The notes: a model not told the origin generated them from the sequence alone. Counted from the first letter of the stretch, positions 24,283 to 31,970 are shown. The stretch is 64,000 bases of DNA from Nocardioides immobilis (GCF_003515065.1 NZ_QXGH01000028.1:59502-123501); one strand, 5' to 3'. Numbers and translations: made by a program.

Positions 24283-27200
24283 TCAGTCCAGGGCGACCTG
24301 GGGCACCGGGTGAGACATCAGCTCGTCGATGGTCTCCTCCAGGCTGAGGGCCTTCCCTCGCGCGAGCTCCTCGTCGAGCTGCGCCCCGAGCCGTTCGCGC
24401 AAGCGGTCGTGCTCGGCTTGGGTCCAGTCCGGCTCGTGGTCGACCATGCCGGCCGCTGCGGTCGCTGTCTCTATCGCCCCGAATGTCCGAGCAGCCGGTG
24501 CCGGGAGGTCGGCTCCGAGTGCAGCGGCGAGTATGGACGCAAGCTCGATGGTCAGGACGATGTCCCCTAGTTCTCGGACCCGCGGGCAGACCGCCGCCAG
24601 TCGTGCGTGGGCCCGATCGGGGGTGTTCATCCGCACCTCGACGTCAGCCAGCAGTAGCTCGTCGCTGATCAGTCGCCACGCGTCGCCCGCCGCTTGGTCG
24701 AGCTCTCTCAGGCCGAGGATCAGGCGACGCGCCTCCACGAAGTCGTCTCGTGCCATCGCGACCTGAGACAGAGCCGTCAGAAGCTTGCTCCGCTCCGTGC
24801 GAGCAAGTCCCGGAAGCGCGAGTGCCTGCCGTCCGTAGGTCTCGGCCTCGTCGAACAGGTCCAACGTCACCAGGATCATCGACAAGTAGGCCGTCGTCTT
24901 TGCTTCGATGAAGTCGGGCGAGACCGCTTCGACGAGTCCGGCGCCGTTCTCTGTCGTCGTCCGTGCCGTGGGCAGCTCGTCCAACACTGCTTGGAGCACG
25001 GCACGACATGCTGCGGGGTCGCCGTAGGACAGGGCGGTGGCTCGCTCCAGACAGCACGCGAGGTAGCCCATCGGGTCCTCGGCGCGGCCGGCCTTGATCC
25101 GGGGGCTCTCGGTCCATGCAAGAGCCGTCGCGATCTGTCGGGCGTTGGTCGCCAGCCCTGCCGCGAACGAGCGCAGCTGGAGCGACGTCAGGCTCGCGTC
25201 CTCGGTGGGGTGGATCACCGGTTCGTGGTTGTGGCTGAGCAGCTCATGCAGGTTGAACAGCTCTGCGACGAACTCGGCGGCCACCGCGTCGCCGGCTCGG
25301 GCCCGGTCCCGCAGGCCGGTGACCCATGCTCCGAAGTGCTGGGCGTGTGCCTGCCGAGCGACACGGGTCTCGCCGAGGTGGTCGAGGTGCTCACCGGCGA
25401 AGCGACGCATGGTCACGAGCAGCTCGAAGCGCGGCGGGTCGACGTCATAGCGCGGGACGACGAAGCTGGCCTCGACCAGGGCCAGGAGCGCGTCGATCGG
25501 GTCGGCGCCGAGATCAGCAGGTGCCACCGCGGTCACGGCGTCGACGTCAGCGCCGCCGGCAAACACCGAGAGCCAGGCCAAGAGCCGCTGCTGATCGGGC
25601 GGAAGCAGTCGGAAGCTCCACTCGATCGCCCCTCGTAGGGTGCGCTGTCGCTCGGGTACGCCCGAACCTCCCGAACCACCCGCGTCGACGTCGAGCACCG
25701 TGTCGAGGCGGGCCAGCAGCGCCGCCGGGTTGAAGAGCCTGATGCGGGTGGCGGCGAGCTCGATCGCCAACGGCAGGCCGTCGAGCGCGCGCAGCAACGC
25801 AGCCACGTCGGCAGCATTGCCGGCGTCGATCTCGAATCCTCGGCGGACTCGCGCCGCGCATCGCGCAAACAGAAGCCCGGCCTCGGATGCCGCCACCGCA
25901 GGAAGCTCGTCGGTCGCCGGCAACGACAACGTGCCCAAGGCGTACTCATGCTCCCCTGCCACGTGCAACGGCCGCCGCGACGTCGCCACGATCCGCAGGT
26001 GCGGCGCACCCTCCAGCAGCTCGCGCACGAGCCCGTCGACCTCCTCGATCTGCTCGAGGTTGTCCAGCACCAACACCACGCGCCGCTGCGCGAGGTGGTC
26101 GAAGAACTTGGGCGGCAGATGGCTGTCCGATGGTAGGTCCAGCGATCGCGCGATGGTGGTCCACGCGGTCGCGACCTCCGTCACCCCGGCCAACGCCACG
26201 AAACACACGTCATCGGCGAGGTCAGCGGCCAACACCTCGGCCACCGCTATGGCCAACCGCGTCTTGCCCGTGCCGCCAGGCCCAGTCACCGTGACCAACC
26301 GAGTGCCATCCCCCGTGAACAGCGCCGCGACCTCGGCGACCTCGGCCTCACGCCCGACAATCGGCGTCAACGTGCCGGGCAGGTTGATCGCCCGTCCCAG
26401 CGACCGCAAGGGCGAGAAATCGTCGGCCAGATCCGGTCCCACCAGCTGGTGCACCCGCACCGGACCCGGCACGTCCTTGACCCGGTGCTCGCCCAGGTCA
26501 CGCAACCGCAATCCTCCAGCCAGCTGCTCACTCACCAGCACCGCCGTACTGTCGGACACCAACACCTGTCCCCCGTGCGCTAGCAAGCCGATCCGAGCCG
26601 TCTTGTGCACGTCGAACCCGACGTACCCCTCCTCGATTCTGCGGGGACTGCCGGTGTGCACGCCCATCCGGACCCGCACCCCCGCCCCGTCCGGCCACGA
26701 GTGGGCGGCCAGGGCCCGCTGGGCGTCCGCAGCCGCTGCGAGGGCATCGCCCGCCCGCGCGAAGACCACGAAGAAGCTGTCGTCCTCCGTGCCCATCTCG
26801 ACCCCGTCGTGCGCCGCCCAGGCATCACGGCAGACGCGCCTCTGCTCAGACAGCACATCGGGCCAGGCCGTACCCAGCTGCCGCACCAACCCGGTGGAAC
26901 CCTCGATGTCGGAGAACAGCATCGTCACCGTGCCGGCGGGCAGGACCGCATCGGCATCGGAAAGGATGGTCGCCCCAGTCAGTGGGGATCGCGGGGACCC
27001 GGTGGTTGCGAAATCGGGCGGCGGAGGCGGCGCCTGCACCGGAGGGCGCGTATCTGCGCCCTGCATCGGCGGGGCTCGGTCTGGTTGCAGCAGTGTCTCC
27101 TCGTCGAGGTCGCCCGACAGGAGATTCTCGGGTACATGACCGAGGGCGTAGCCGATGACGCCCAGCGCCCAGGTCGCTCGTCGTACGTCGTCGCTCCCCC

Positions 27201-27447
27201 TGTCGCGGGCCAGCGACGATCCCGCCGTTTCCACGGCGGCCGCAGGTGTCGCACCGTGACCGAGCAGGTCGAGGAGCCGAGCGACCGCACCCAGCCTGAC
27301 GGCGTCGGAGAGGAGATTGAGCTCGCCGATGGTGACTTCGTCCTCGGTCAGGTAGTCGTCCAGAGCCGCCCGGAACTCCGACCCGTCCTCCACGACGCCC
27401 CGCCCGCGGGATACGACCATGTCCCGCAACGACTTGTGCAGCGACAT
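24283..27447 (-). CDS. Cyclase-domain and AAA-type regulatory ATPase
   Basis: Large signalling protein of 1054 residues. Residues about 1-110 form a helical domain (FRAALDDYLTEDEVTIGELN; DRGSDDVRRATWALGVIGY) that I recall from other actinobacterial signalling and chaperone-like proteins. A Pro-rich linker follows. At about 172-340 is a class III adenylate/guanylate cyclase domain (VTMLFSDIEGST; MGVHTGSPRRIEEGYVG). The AAA/NB-ARC-like ATPase begins with IVGREAEV and Walker A GPGGTGKT at 389-396; Walker B is VVLVLDN. A long helical, TPR-like tail ends the protein. The second cyclase metal Asp lies in the divergent TEDDSFF, so activity is uncertain. It belongs to the Rv0386/Rv1358-like group but has no terminal LuxR HTH. 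ATG 27447 has an AGGA site; the upstream in-frame ATG 27483 does not. Confidence 0.82.
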   Translation of the reverse strand: MSLHKSLRDMVVSRGRGVVEDGSEFRAALDDYLTEDEVTIGELNLLSDAVRLGAVARLLDLLGHGATPAAAVETAGSSLARDRGSDDVRRATWALGVIGYALGHVPENLLSGDLDEETLLQPDRAPPMQGADTRPPVQAPPPPPDFATTGSPRSPLTGATILSDADAVLPAGTVTMLFSDIEGSTGLVRQLGTAWPDVLSEQRRVCRDAWAAHDGVEMGTEDDSFFVVFARAGDALAAAADAQRALAAHSWPDGAGVRVRMGVHTGSPRRIEEGYVGFDVHKTARIGLLAHGGQVLVSDSTAVLVSEQLAGGLRLRDLGEHRVKDVPGPVRVHQLVGPDLADDFSPLRSLGRAINLPGTLTPIVGREAEVAEVAALFTGDGTRLVTVTGPGGTGKTRLAIAVAEVLAADLADDVCFVALAGVTEVATAWTTIARSLDLPSDSHLPPKFFDHLAQRRVVLVLDNLEQIEEVDGLVRELLEGAPHLRIVATSRRPLHVAGEHEYALGTLSLPATDELPAVAASEAGLLFARCAARVRRGFEIDAGNAADVAALLRALDGLPLAIELAATRIRLFNPAALLARLDTVLDVDAGGSGGSGVPERQRTLRGAIEWSFRLLPPDQQRLLAWLSVFAGGADVDAVTAVAPADLGADPIDALLALVEASFVVPRYDVDPPRFELLVTMRRFAGEHLDHLGETRVARQAHAQHFGAWVTGLRDRARAGDAVAAEFVAELFNLHELLSHNHEPVIHPTEDASLTSLQLRSFAAGLATNARQIATALAWTESPRIKAGRAEDPMGYLACCLERATALSYGDPAACRAVLQAVLDELPTARTTTENGAGLVEAVSPDFIEAKTTAYLSMILVTLDLFDEAETYGRQALALPGLARTERSKLLTALSQVAMARDDFVEARRLILGLRELDQAAGDAWRLISDELLLADVEVRMNTPDRAHARLAAVCPRVRELGDIVLTIELASILAAALGADLPAPAARTFGAIETATAAAGMVDHEPDWTQAEHDRLRERLGAQLDEELARGKALSLEETIDELMSHPVPQVALD

Positions 27448-27681
27448 CGCGATCCTCGTCCTCCACCACCGACAAGCCGGCATCCAGCCCGATGAGCCTA
27501 ACCATTGAGCGTGGCCGAATGGGCCCGGTTTCCGGGACTGGTCGAGGTCACATCAGGCGCTGTCGACCCCGACGCCGAGTGGGATGCCGTGGACCGCTTC
27601 GAACGGTTCCAGCTGCTGGACGCCCTGGGCATCGCATTGGTGCAGACGGCGCTCGCGCACAGAGTCCCTGGGACAGCCCTG

Positions 27682-28629
27682 TCAGAGGAATGCAACGACC
27701 TCGCATTCGCGGTTGATCCGGTCGTTGCCGTCGGAGATCACTGCGTCGATGCCGTCGCCACACAGGACGAAGTCGTTGCCGTCGCCGCCCACGAGCCGGT
27801 CGATGCCGGAGTTTCCGCCAAGACGGTCGTCACCGGAACCGCCGAAGAAGACGTCGTTGCCTCCGGCGTCCTGGTCGATGATCTGATCATCGCCGCCGTC
27901 GCCGTGCACGAGGTCGTTGTCGCCACCGCTACGGATCCAGTCATTGCCGTCGCCACCCTCGATGACGTCTCGACCGGTGTGGCCGTTGAAGAAGTCCCAT
28001 CCGGCTCCGAACTTGACGACCTCCTTGCCGGCGTCGCCGAGCACCGTCACGGCATAGGTCTCGGGCAGCGAGGAGGTGTCGACGTAGTCGTCCCCGAGTC
28101 GCGGCCACACCTCGATCAGTAGTGGCTTGTCCGCGCTGATCCCGGCTGGGATCGGGCACACCGCGGCGATCCCTGTAGGCGGGTGGCGACGCTTACACAC
28201 GCGGGCGATGTCCTTGAACGACTTGGTGCCGGTGTCGACGAGCTTGAGTCGGCCGCGGGGCGTGACCGTGATGGTCAGGTGCGTGTCCTGCTGGCCGGCC
28301 CGGAACCGGTAGCCGTGCTTGGTGCTATCCAGGGAGGCCTTGTCGACCAGCGGCTCGGCGGGCCCGGGGACCATGAGCTCGGTCGTGTAGTTGTACGGCG
28401 GACCAGCGGTGCCGGGGCCGTTCGGCGGGGTGCCCCCCGCGGCGACCGGCGCCGGCTCGAAGGCAACAGCCGCAAGCGTGGCTGTTGCGAGAATCCCCAG
28501 CGCTGCACGGAGGATGCCGGACGCCGGAACTCCCCCGCGAGGAGCTGACCGAGACCACTCGGCTGAGCCTTCTACCGCCCGGCGCGCGGCAACTGACTCG
28601 TCGAGCCTGCTTCGACTCTTCTTCGACAT
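27682..28629 (-). CDS. Secreted RTX (hemolysin-type calcium-binding repeat) protein
   Basis: Exported protein of 315 residues. After a basic, disordered start there is a hydrophobic segment about residues 37-55 (ILRAALGILATATLAAVAFE) followed by AGGTPPN, suggesting a signal peptide or anchor with an unusually long n-region. The middle (about 75-190) is a beta-rich pre-peptidase-like domain (YRFRAGQQDTHLTITVTPRG). The C-terminal third carries RTX nonapeptides GGxGxDxxx: GGDGNDWI, GGDNDLVHG, GGSGDDRLGG, GGDGNDFVLCGDG. These form a Ca2+-filled beta-roll. Two Cys near the end may pair. GGGAGG precedes ATG 28629. Its promoter contains two copies of the palindrome shared with the RiPP-P450 unit. 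Confidence 0.8.
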   Translation of the reverse strand: MSKKSRSRLDESVAARRAVEGSAEWSRSAPRGGVPASGILRAALGILATATLAAVAFEPAPVAAGGTPPNGPGTAGPPYNYTTELMVPGPAEPLVDKASLDSTKHGYRFRAGQQDTHLTITVTPRGRLKLVDTGTKSFKDIARVCKRRHPPTGIAAVCPIPAGISADKPLLIEVWPRLGDDYVDTSSLPETYAVTVLGDAGKEVVKFGAGWDFFNGHTGRDVIEGGDGNDWIRSGGDNDLVHGDGGDDQIIDQDAGGNDVFFGGSGDDRLGGNSGIDRLVGGDGNDFVLCGDGIDAVISDGNDRINRECEVVAFL

Positions 28630-28667
28630 CGCGCCTCCCAGGTAGGGCCAGCGGGATTCCATCCTAA

Positions 28668-28702
28668 GTCAAGGATGCCTTGACAGACAAGGCTTCCCTG
28701 AC
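28668..28702. promoter_or_regulatory. Two 7-3-7 palindromic operators before the RTX gene
   Basis: GTCAAGG-ATG-CCTTGAC (28668-28684) is a perfect 7-bp inverted repeat. GACAAGG-CTT-CCCTGAC (28686-28702) is a near copy starting 18 bp later. They lie 39 nt upstream of the RTX start codon. Related sites occur at 28891, 28970, 28991 and 31365. Confidence 0.7.
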
Positions 28703-28890
28703 GCTCGACGAGGTGATGTCGTGCGCGCTATCGGTGCTGAACCGGACACGACCCCCGACCCGCATGCGACTACAGGTCGGGGGCCGCAACGGCCCGATCG
28801 GACTGCTCCATGGCCCGATCGAGGCCTAACCGATCCCGGGGGGGAGCAAGGACCGGCTAGTGCCATTGTTGCCCCTACCAGACCGCCTCA
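28703..28890. other. Divergent intergenic region with a 9-bp inverted repeat
   Basis: This stretch separates the RTX promoter from the peptide-P450 promoter. It contains CCCCCGACC (28752-28760) and GGTCGGGGG (28775-28783), a perfect 9-bp inverted repeat around a 14-nt loop. It also has a direct repeat GGCCCGATCG near 28792 and 28812. No convincing gene is seen. Confidence 0.4.
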
Positions 28891-29007
28891 GTCAAGACTT
28901 TCTTGACACAAGACGACCGCCGATCCAATTGCGCACGATTGGGCTTCTTGTCGTGGCACTCCAGCATGTGTCAAGGTGTTCCTGTCAACCGTCAAGGTTG
29001 CCCTGAC
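28891..29007. promoter_or_regulatory. Three 7-3-7 palindromic operators before the peptide-P450 unit
   Basis: GTCAAGA-CTT-TCTTGAC (28891-28907) is a perfect 7-bp inverted repeat. GTCAAGG-TGT-TCCTGTC (28970-28986) and GTCAAGG-TTG-CCCTGAC (28991-29007) are near copies whose starts are 21 bp apart, about two helical turns. The last ends four bases before the ribosome binding site of the short peptide gene, so a bound protein would block transcription or initiation. Confidence 0.7.
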
Positions 29008-29021
29008 AAAAGGAGACGATG

Positions 29022-29105
29022 ATGTTGAAGATTCGTTTTGTGGTCGCTCGACTGATCCAGCGGGCGCAGGGCCGGGACGTTCCCGCCGGCTACTACTGGG
29101 CATAG
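29022..29105 (+). CDS. Candidate P450-modified RiPP precursor peptide
   Basis: A 27-codon gene with an excellent ribosome binding site (AGGAG at 29011-29015, six bases before ATG 29022; an in-frame ATG three bases upstream is less well spaced). The N-terminal part is short, basic and hydrophobic (KIRFVVARLIQR), like a helical leader. The C-terminus GRDVPAGYYWA is aromatic-rich, ending Tyr-Tyr-Trp-Ala. The stop is followed after 16 nt by a cytochrome P450 gene. A tiny leader-core peptide with Tyr/Trp at its C-terminus directly before a P450 is the organisation of biaryl or cyclophane P450-RiPPs such as biarylitides, cittilins and atropopeptides (tryptorubin). Core GYYWA or YYW would be crosslinked through the aromatic rings. 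I know of no described family with this core; novelty is inference. Confidence 0.7.
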   Translation: MLKIRFVVARLIQRAQGRDVPAGYYWA

Positions 29106-29121
29106 TGACGCGGTAGCCACC

Positions 29122-30489
29122 GTGGGCCGCCTGCCGACGAGGGGGGTTTGGTCTCTGGGAGCCCAACGGCTCGCGCTGCCCGGACCGCTGCGGCCGCCCG
29201 GACCTCGAGGGTCGTGGGGCAGCGGCAACCTGGCGGCCTACGAGGCCGATCGCCTCAAGTTCCTGATCCAGGCCAAGGATCAGTTCGGCCCAGCGGTGCG
29301 GTTCGGCCCGCGGACCACGATCCTTTTCGCCCCTGCAGCTGTGGCATCGGTGCTGCGCGCGACCGAGGACTTCGTGATCAGTGAGAATTTCCTTCAGCGC
29401 AGGCTCTCGGTGGCCGAGCAGGCCGAGGGGCGCAGTCTCCGTGCGGTGTTGAGCCCGGGACTGCGCCTACCGGCCTTGGGCCAGGTCCCCGCAGTGGTCG
29501 ACAGACACCTGGTCCCGGCAGTCGACAGGCTCGGACCCGCATGGTTCGACCCGCTGCCGGTGATGGAGTCGGTCATCTCGGGTGCAGTGGCCGAACTCTA
29601 CTTCGGAGCCGACGGCGCGTCGCTACCCGCGATGTTGGCGGAGCTTCTGGACGAGCTTTCGCGGGTGATCGGGAACCCGTTCGCGCTGCCCGAGCGCTGG
29701 AGCTCCCCTCTCCGGCGCCGGATCGAGGCTCGGCACGAGCTGCTCCGCGCAGAGGTGGAACGCCTCCTCGCAGCGCGGCTCGACGCGCCGCGCGGCGCGA
29801 TCGATGACGTCGCCACCGGGGTGATCTCCCGCGCTGGAAGTCGGCATTCGCTGTCCCGGGTGGCCGACATGGTTATCGGGTCGCTCCTCGCGTCCCAACG
29901 AGTACCGGCGGCCGCTGCGTCGTGGCTGCTGATGACCCTTGCCGACCATCCACGGGTCCAGGATCAGATCGCAGCAGAGATGTGGTCCCTGCAGTCCGTT
30001 CAGTGCCCAGCATCGCGAACTGATCCCGTGGTGGCCCGGCGAGCGGTATTGGAGGTCCTGCGGCTCTACCCGCCGACCTGGCTGTTGGTGCGCACCGCTT
30101 CCCGCCCAGTCGAGGTCGCCGGATACTCGTTCGCGGCCGGCCACCACTTCATGATCAGCCCTTACGTCCAGCACCGCGACGCGGACGTGTTCGTCGACCC
30201 GGCGATGTTCCGGCCTGAACGCTGGATCCAGCCTCCGCATGGTCCCGGGCAGTACCTGCCGTTCGGCGGCGGAGTGCACGTGTGCCCAGGGCGACATCTG
30301 GCCACCGGCATCCTCATCGCAATCGCACAGGGACTCACCACCCGGTATCGGATCATCCGGACACCGGCGCAGGTCATCCCGAACCCGCGGACCACCCTGC
30401 TTCCTGACGGTCTGCGAACCGCCCTCCGACCGGCAGGCGACCGGTCCGATCAGCTGCCAGCCTTGGCCGGCGTGTCGTCACCGCGGTGA
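29122..30489 (+). CDS. Cytochrome P450, probable RiPP crosslinking enzyme
   Basis: Soluble heme monooxygenase of 455 residues. Heme-binding motif FGGGVHVCPGRHLA with proximal Cys388, ExxR (Glu311, Arg314 in EVLRLYPP) and PERW near 365 are all present. The I-helix segment SLLASQRVPAAAASW (254-268) lacks the usual A/G-G-x-D/E-T oxygen-activation motif: no acid-Thr pair is visible. That is typical of P450s that couple radicals rather than hydroxylate. GTG 29122 is used, 16 nt after the peptide gene's stop, which suggests coupled translation. The 3' end overlaps the convergent zinc-finger HTH gene by 40 bp. Proposed role: C-C, C-N or C-O crosslinking of Tyr/Trp in the preceding peptide. It needs a ferredoxin and reductase encoded elsewhere. 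Confidence 0.87.
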   Translation: MGRLPTRGVWSLGAQRLALPGPLRPPGPRGSWGSGNLAAYEADRLKFLIQAKDQFGPAVRFGPRTTILFAPAAVASVLRATEDFVISENFLQRRLSVAEQAEGRSLRAVLSPGLRLPALGQVPAVVDRHLVPAVDRLGPAWFDPLPVMESVISGAVAELYFGADGASLPAMLAELLDELSRVIGNPFALPERWSSPLRRRIEARHELLRAEVERLLAARLDAPRGAIDDVATGVISRAGSRHSLSRVADMVIGSLLASQRVPAAAASWLLMTLADHPRVQDQIAAEMWSLQSVQCPASRTDPVVARRAVLEVLRLYPPTWLLVRTASRPVEVAGYSFAAGHHFMISPYVQHRDADVFVDPAMFRPERWIQPPHGPGQYLPFGGGVHVCPGRHLATGILIAIAQGLTTRYRIIRTPAQVIPNPRTTLLPDGLRTALRPAGDRSDQLPALAGVSSPR

Positions 30490-30842
30490 TGGGCGGCGAA
30501 CCTCTCCCACGCAGCCTGACGCGACACACCGAGGACGCTCCCGATCTGGGCCCACGAGATCTTCCGCGCTCGGATCAGCCCGATCCAGTCGATCACGAAC
30601 GCCTGGTTCTGCTCGGCAGACTTCACGATCAGCGGCAGCTTGGCCAGCAGCTCGGTGTCTGTCATTTCATCCCATACCGGCCGCGTCCGCTTCGCGACAC
30701 GGGCGGACGACCTGGAGTCCTCGTAGTACCACTCCAGACACTCAAAACAGATCATCGCTCCCAATCCGCCGGCAAGCCGGTTCCTCCGACTGCCCGGCCG
30801 CCCACAGAACGAACAGATCTTGTTCTCAAGCTTGGAATCCAC
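30450..30842 (-). CDS. Small regulator: ClpX-type zinc finger plus HTH
   Basis: A 130-residue protein. An N-terminal C4 zinc finger like that of ClpX (CSFCGRPGSRRNRL, then MICFECLEWYYED) is at about residues 9-40. It is followed by a helical segment and a C-terminal helix-turn-helix (ISWAQIGSVLGVSRQAAWERF) at about 97-117. No ClpX ATPase domain is present. The GTG start 30842 follows AGGAGG; frames beginning further upstream have no site. The C-terminal HTH is close to that of the next gene (WREIGDALQVSRQAAWERF), so the two are paralogous DNA-binding proteins. Overlapping the P450 tail to tail, it may control the peptide-P450 unit through the 7-3-7 palindromes. Confidence 0.72.
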   Translation of the reverse strand: MDSKLENKICSFCGRPGSRRNRLAGGLGAMICFECLEWYYEDSRSSARVAKRTRPVWDEMTDTELLAKLPLIVKSAEQNQAFVIDWIGLIRARKISWAQIGSVLGVSRQAAWERFAAHHRGDDTPAKAGS

Positions 30843-30917
30843 CACCAACCTCCTCAATCACAGGCCCTCGCCGGGCGCGCCGTGACCGGCGTGCCCGGCG
30901 GGCCCGACCAGTCGTCC

Positions 30918-31220
30918 TCACGATGTTCGAAATCGCTCCCACGCGGCCTGACGCGACACCTGCAACGCATCCCCGATCTCACGCCAGGTTGCCCGATGTG
31001 CCCGCAACAACCGCACACACTCCCGGAGCCGCCGCTCACCAGCCTCGATCTCGTCCTCGAACGCGGGGAGCAGCGCAAGCAGGTCGGGGATGTCGAAGGC
31101 GGTCTCGACCCCCAGCAGCGAATCGGCAGCTTCCCGATCGATTACGTCATTGGACTCGGCCAAGTCGCGCGACGCAGTGCCTCGCACGCTGCCGATATGT
31201 CCTTCATAGCGCTCACCCAT
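30918..31220 (-). CDS. Small HTH regulator
   Basis: A 100-residue protein. An N-terminal acidic and helical half (PDLLALLPAFEDEIEAGERR) leads into a C-terminal helix-turn-helix WREIGDALQVSRQAAWERF that ends almost at the C-terminus. GGGGAGG lies five bases before ATG 31220, which decides the start over longer in-frame options. It lies 75 nt upstream of the zinc-finger HTH gene in the same direction and probably forms an operon with it. A 7-3-7 palindrome lies about 145 nt upstream (31365-31381), which would fit autoregulation. A role in nucleoid binding rather than specific regulation is possible. Confidence 0.65.
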   Translation of the reverse strand: MGERYEGHIGSVRGTASRDLAESNDVIDREAADSLLGVETAFDIPDLLALLPAFEDEIEAGERRLRECVRLLRAHRATWREIGDALQVSRQAAWERFRTS

Positions 31221-31364
31221 CCGAACCTCCCCGACAACCCGGGCCCCGGGCGTCACCGTCCTCATCGTATTGACATTGTGTGACCGACCAGCCGGCAGTT
31301 GTCCCTGCGATGCGCCCATGGTGACGCGGTAGTCCCCCAAGGCAGGTCTGACGCCACCCCCGCT

Positions 31365-31381
31365 GTCAAGGCTAACCTGAC
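31365..31381. promoter_or_regulatory. 7-3-7 palindromic operator before the HTH regulators
   Basis: GTCAAGG-CTA-ACCTGAC matches the operators at 28668-29007. A weaker copy (CCCAAGG-CAG-GTCTGAC) is at 31336-31352. It ties the regulator operon to the RTX and peptide-P450 promoters. Confidence 0.55.
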
Positions 31382-31422
31382 CTTCAGAAATCTCCCACAT
31401 AGATCTGCGACATTTGTCCCGA

Positions 31423-31807
31423 TCAATCTTGCAGCTGCGGCAGGGCCTCGTGACGCAACCAGATGCCGTGCTTGCCGGTCCACGCATCCCCGCCGTAGTA
31501 GACGATCCCGTGCCGCAGCAGCAGCGTCGACAACCGATGCCGCGCCCGCATCAGGTCCGCGCGACAGTCCTCCCGGGCGCGCACCAGGTCACGGGCAGCC
31601 TCCTGGTCGACGGTCGGAATGGCCACCGAGGTGATCTCTTCCAAACGCAGCAACCTCGCCAGTTGGATGGTCCTTCATGTCGGTCTTGACCCGGTCACCG
31701 GCCGGCTTCTGCAGCTTCGACGGTGCGACGACCTCGCACCGGATACGGGCCGCGGTCAGGTGCCGGTACAGCCCGACGAATCTCGTGAGTGAGGCCCTGG
31801 CCCGCAA
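31423..31807 (-). pseudogene. IS110-family transposase fragment
   Basis: Two adjacent minus-strand frames together give the N-terminal to middle part of an IS110/IS116/IS902 DEDD transposase: CEVVAPSKLQKPAGDRVKTD near 31700-31760, then EEAARDLVRARED-type sequence (TVDQEAARDLVRAREDCRAD) and RHRLSTLLLRHG, WTGKHGIWL. A frameshift near 31660 separates them. The beginning and the whole C-terminal half are missing, and no terminal inverted repeats are expected for this family. It is a dead relic marking past mobility beside the RiPP-P450 locus. Confidence 0.72.
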
Positions 31808-31970
31808 CCAACTCAGGACGAGCCGGTCACGTCATACCGTCTAGTCCATTGCGCCGCATACAGCGCGATACGAGCTTGCATGGGTCTGACTCCCCCGCTG
31901 AGGGCCGGGAATGGTCGCCCTTCCCTGGCACTACCGAGCATGAACATGTCCGCGGCGAAGCGCTCGCTGC

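Noticed and set aside
28716..28829. A 37-codon plus-strand ORF between the RTX promoter and the peptide gene
   Set aside because: Its ribosome binding site is too close to the start, it contains the 9-bp inverted repeat, and its sequence is unlike a gene. It is more likely regulatory DNA.
30450..31220. The two small HTH genes as a toxin-antitoxin pair
   Set aside because: Both proteins have the same kind of HTH and neither has a toxin fold. Shared operators with the P450 unit argue for regulators.
31311..31325. A four-residue ORF (MRPW) resembling ultra-short biarylitide-type precursors
   Set aside because: There is no ribosome binding site and no P450 follows it. Too short to support.
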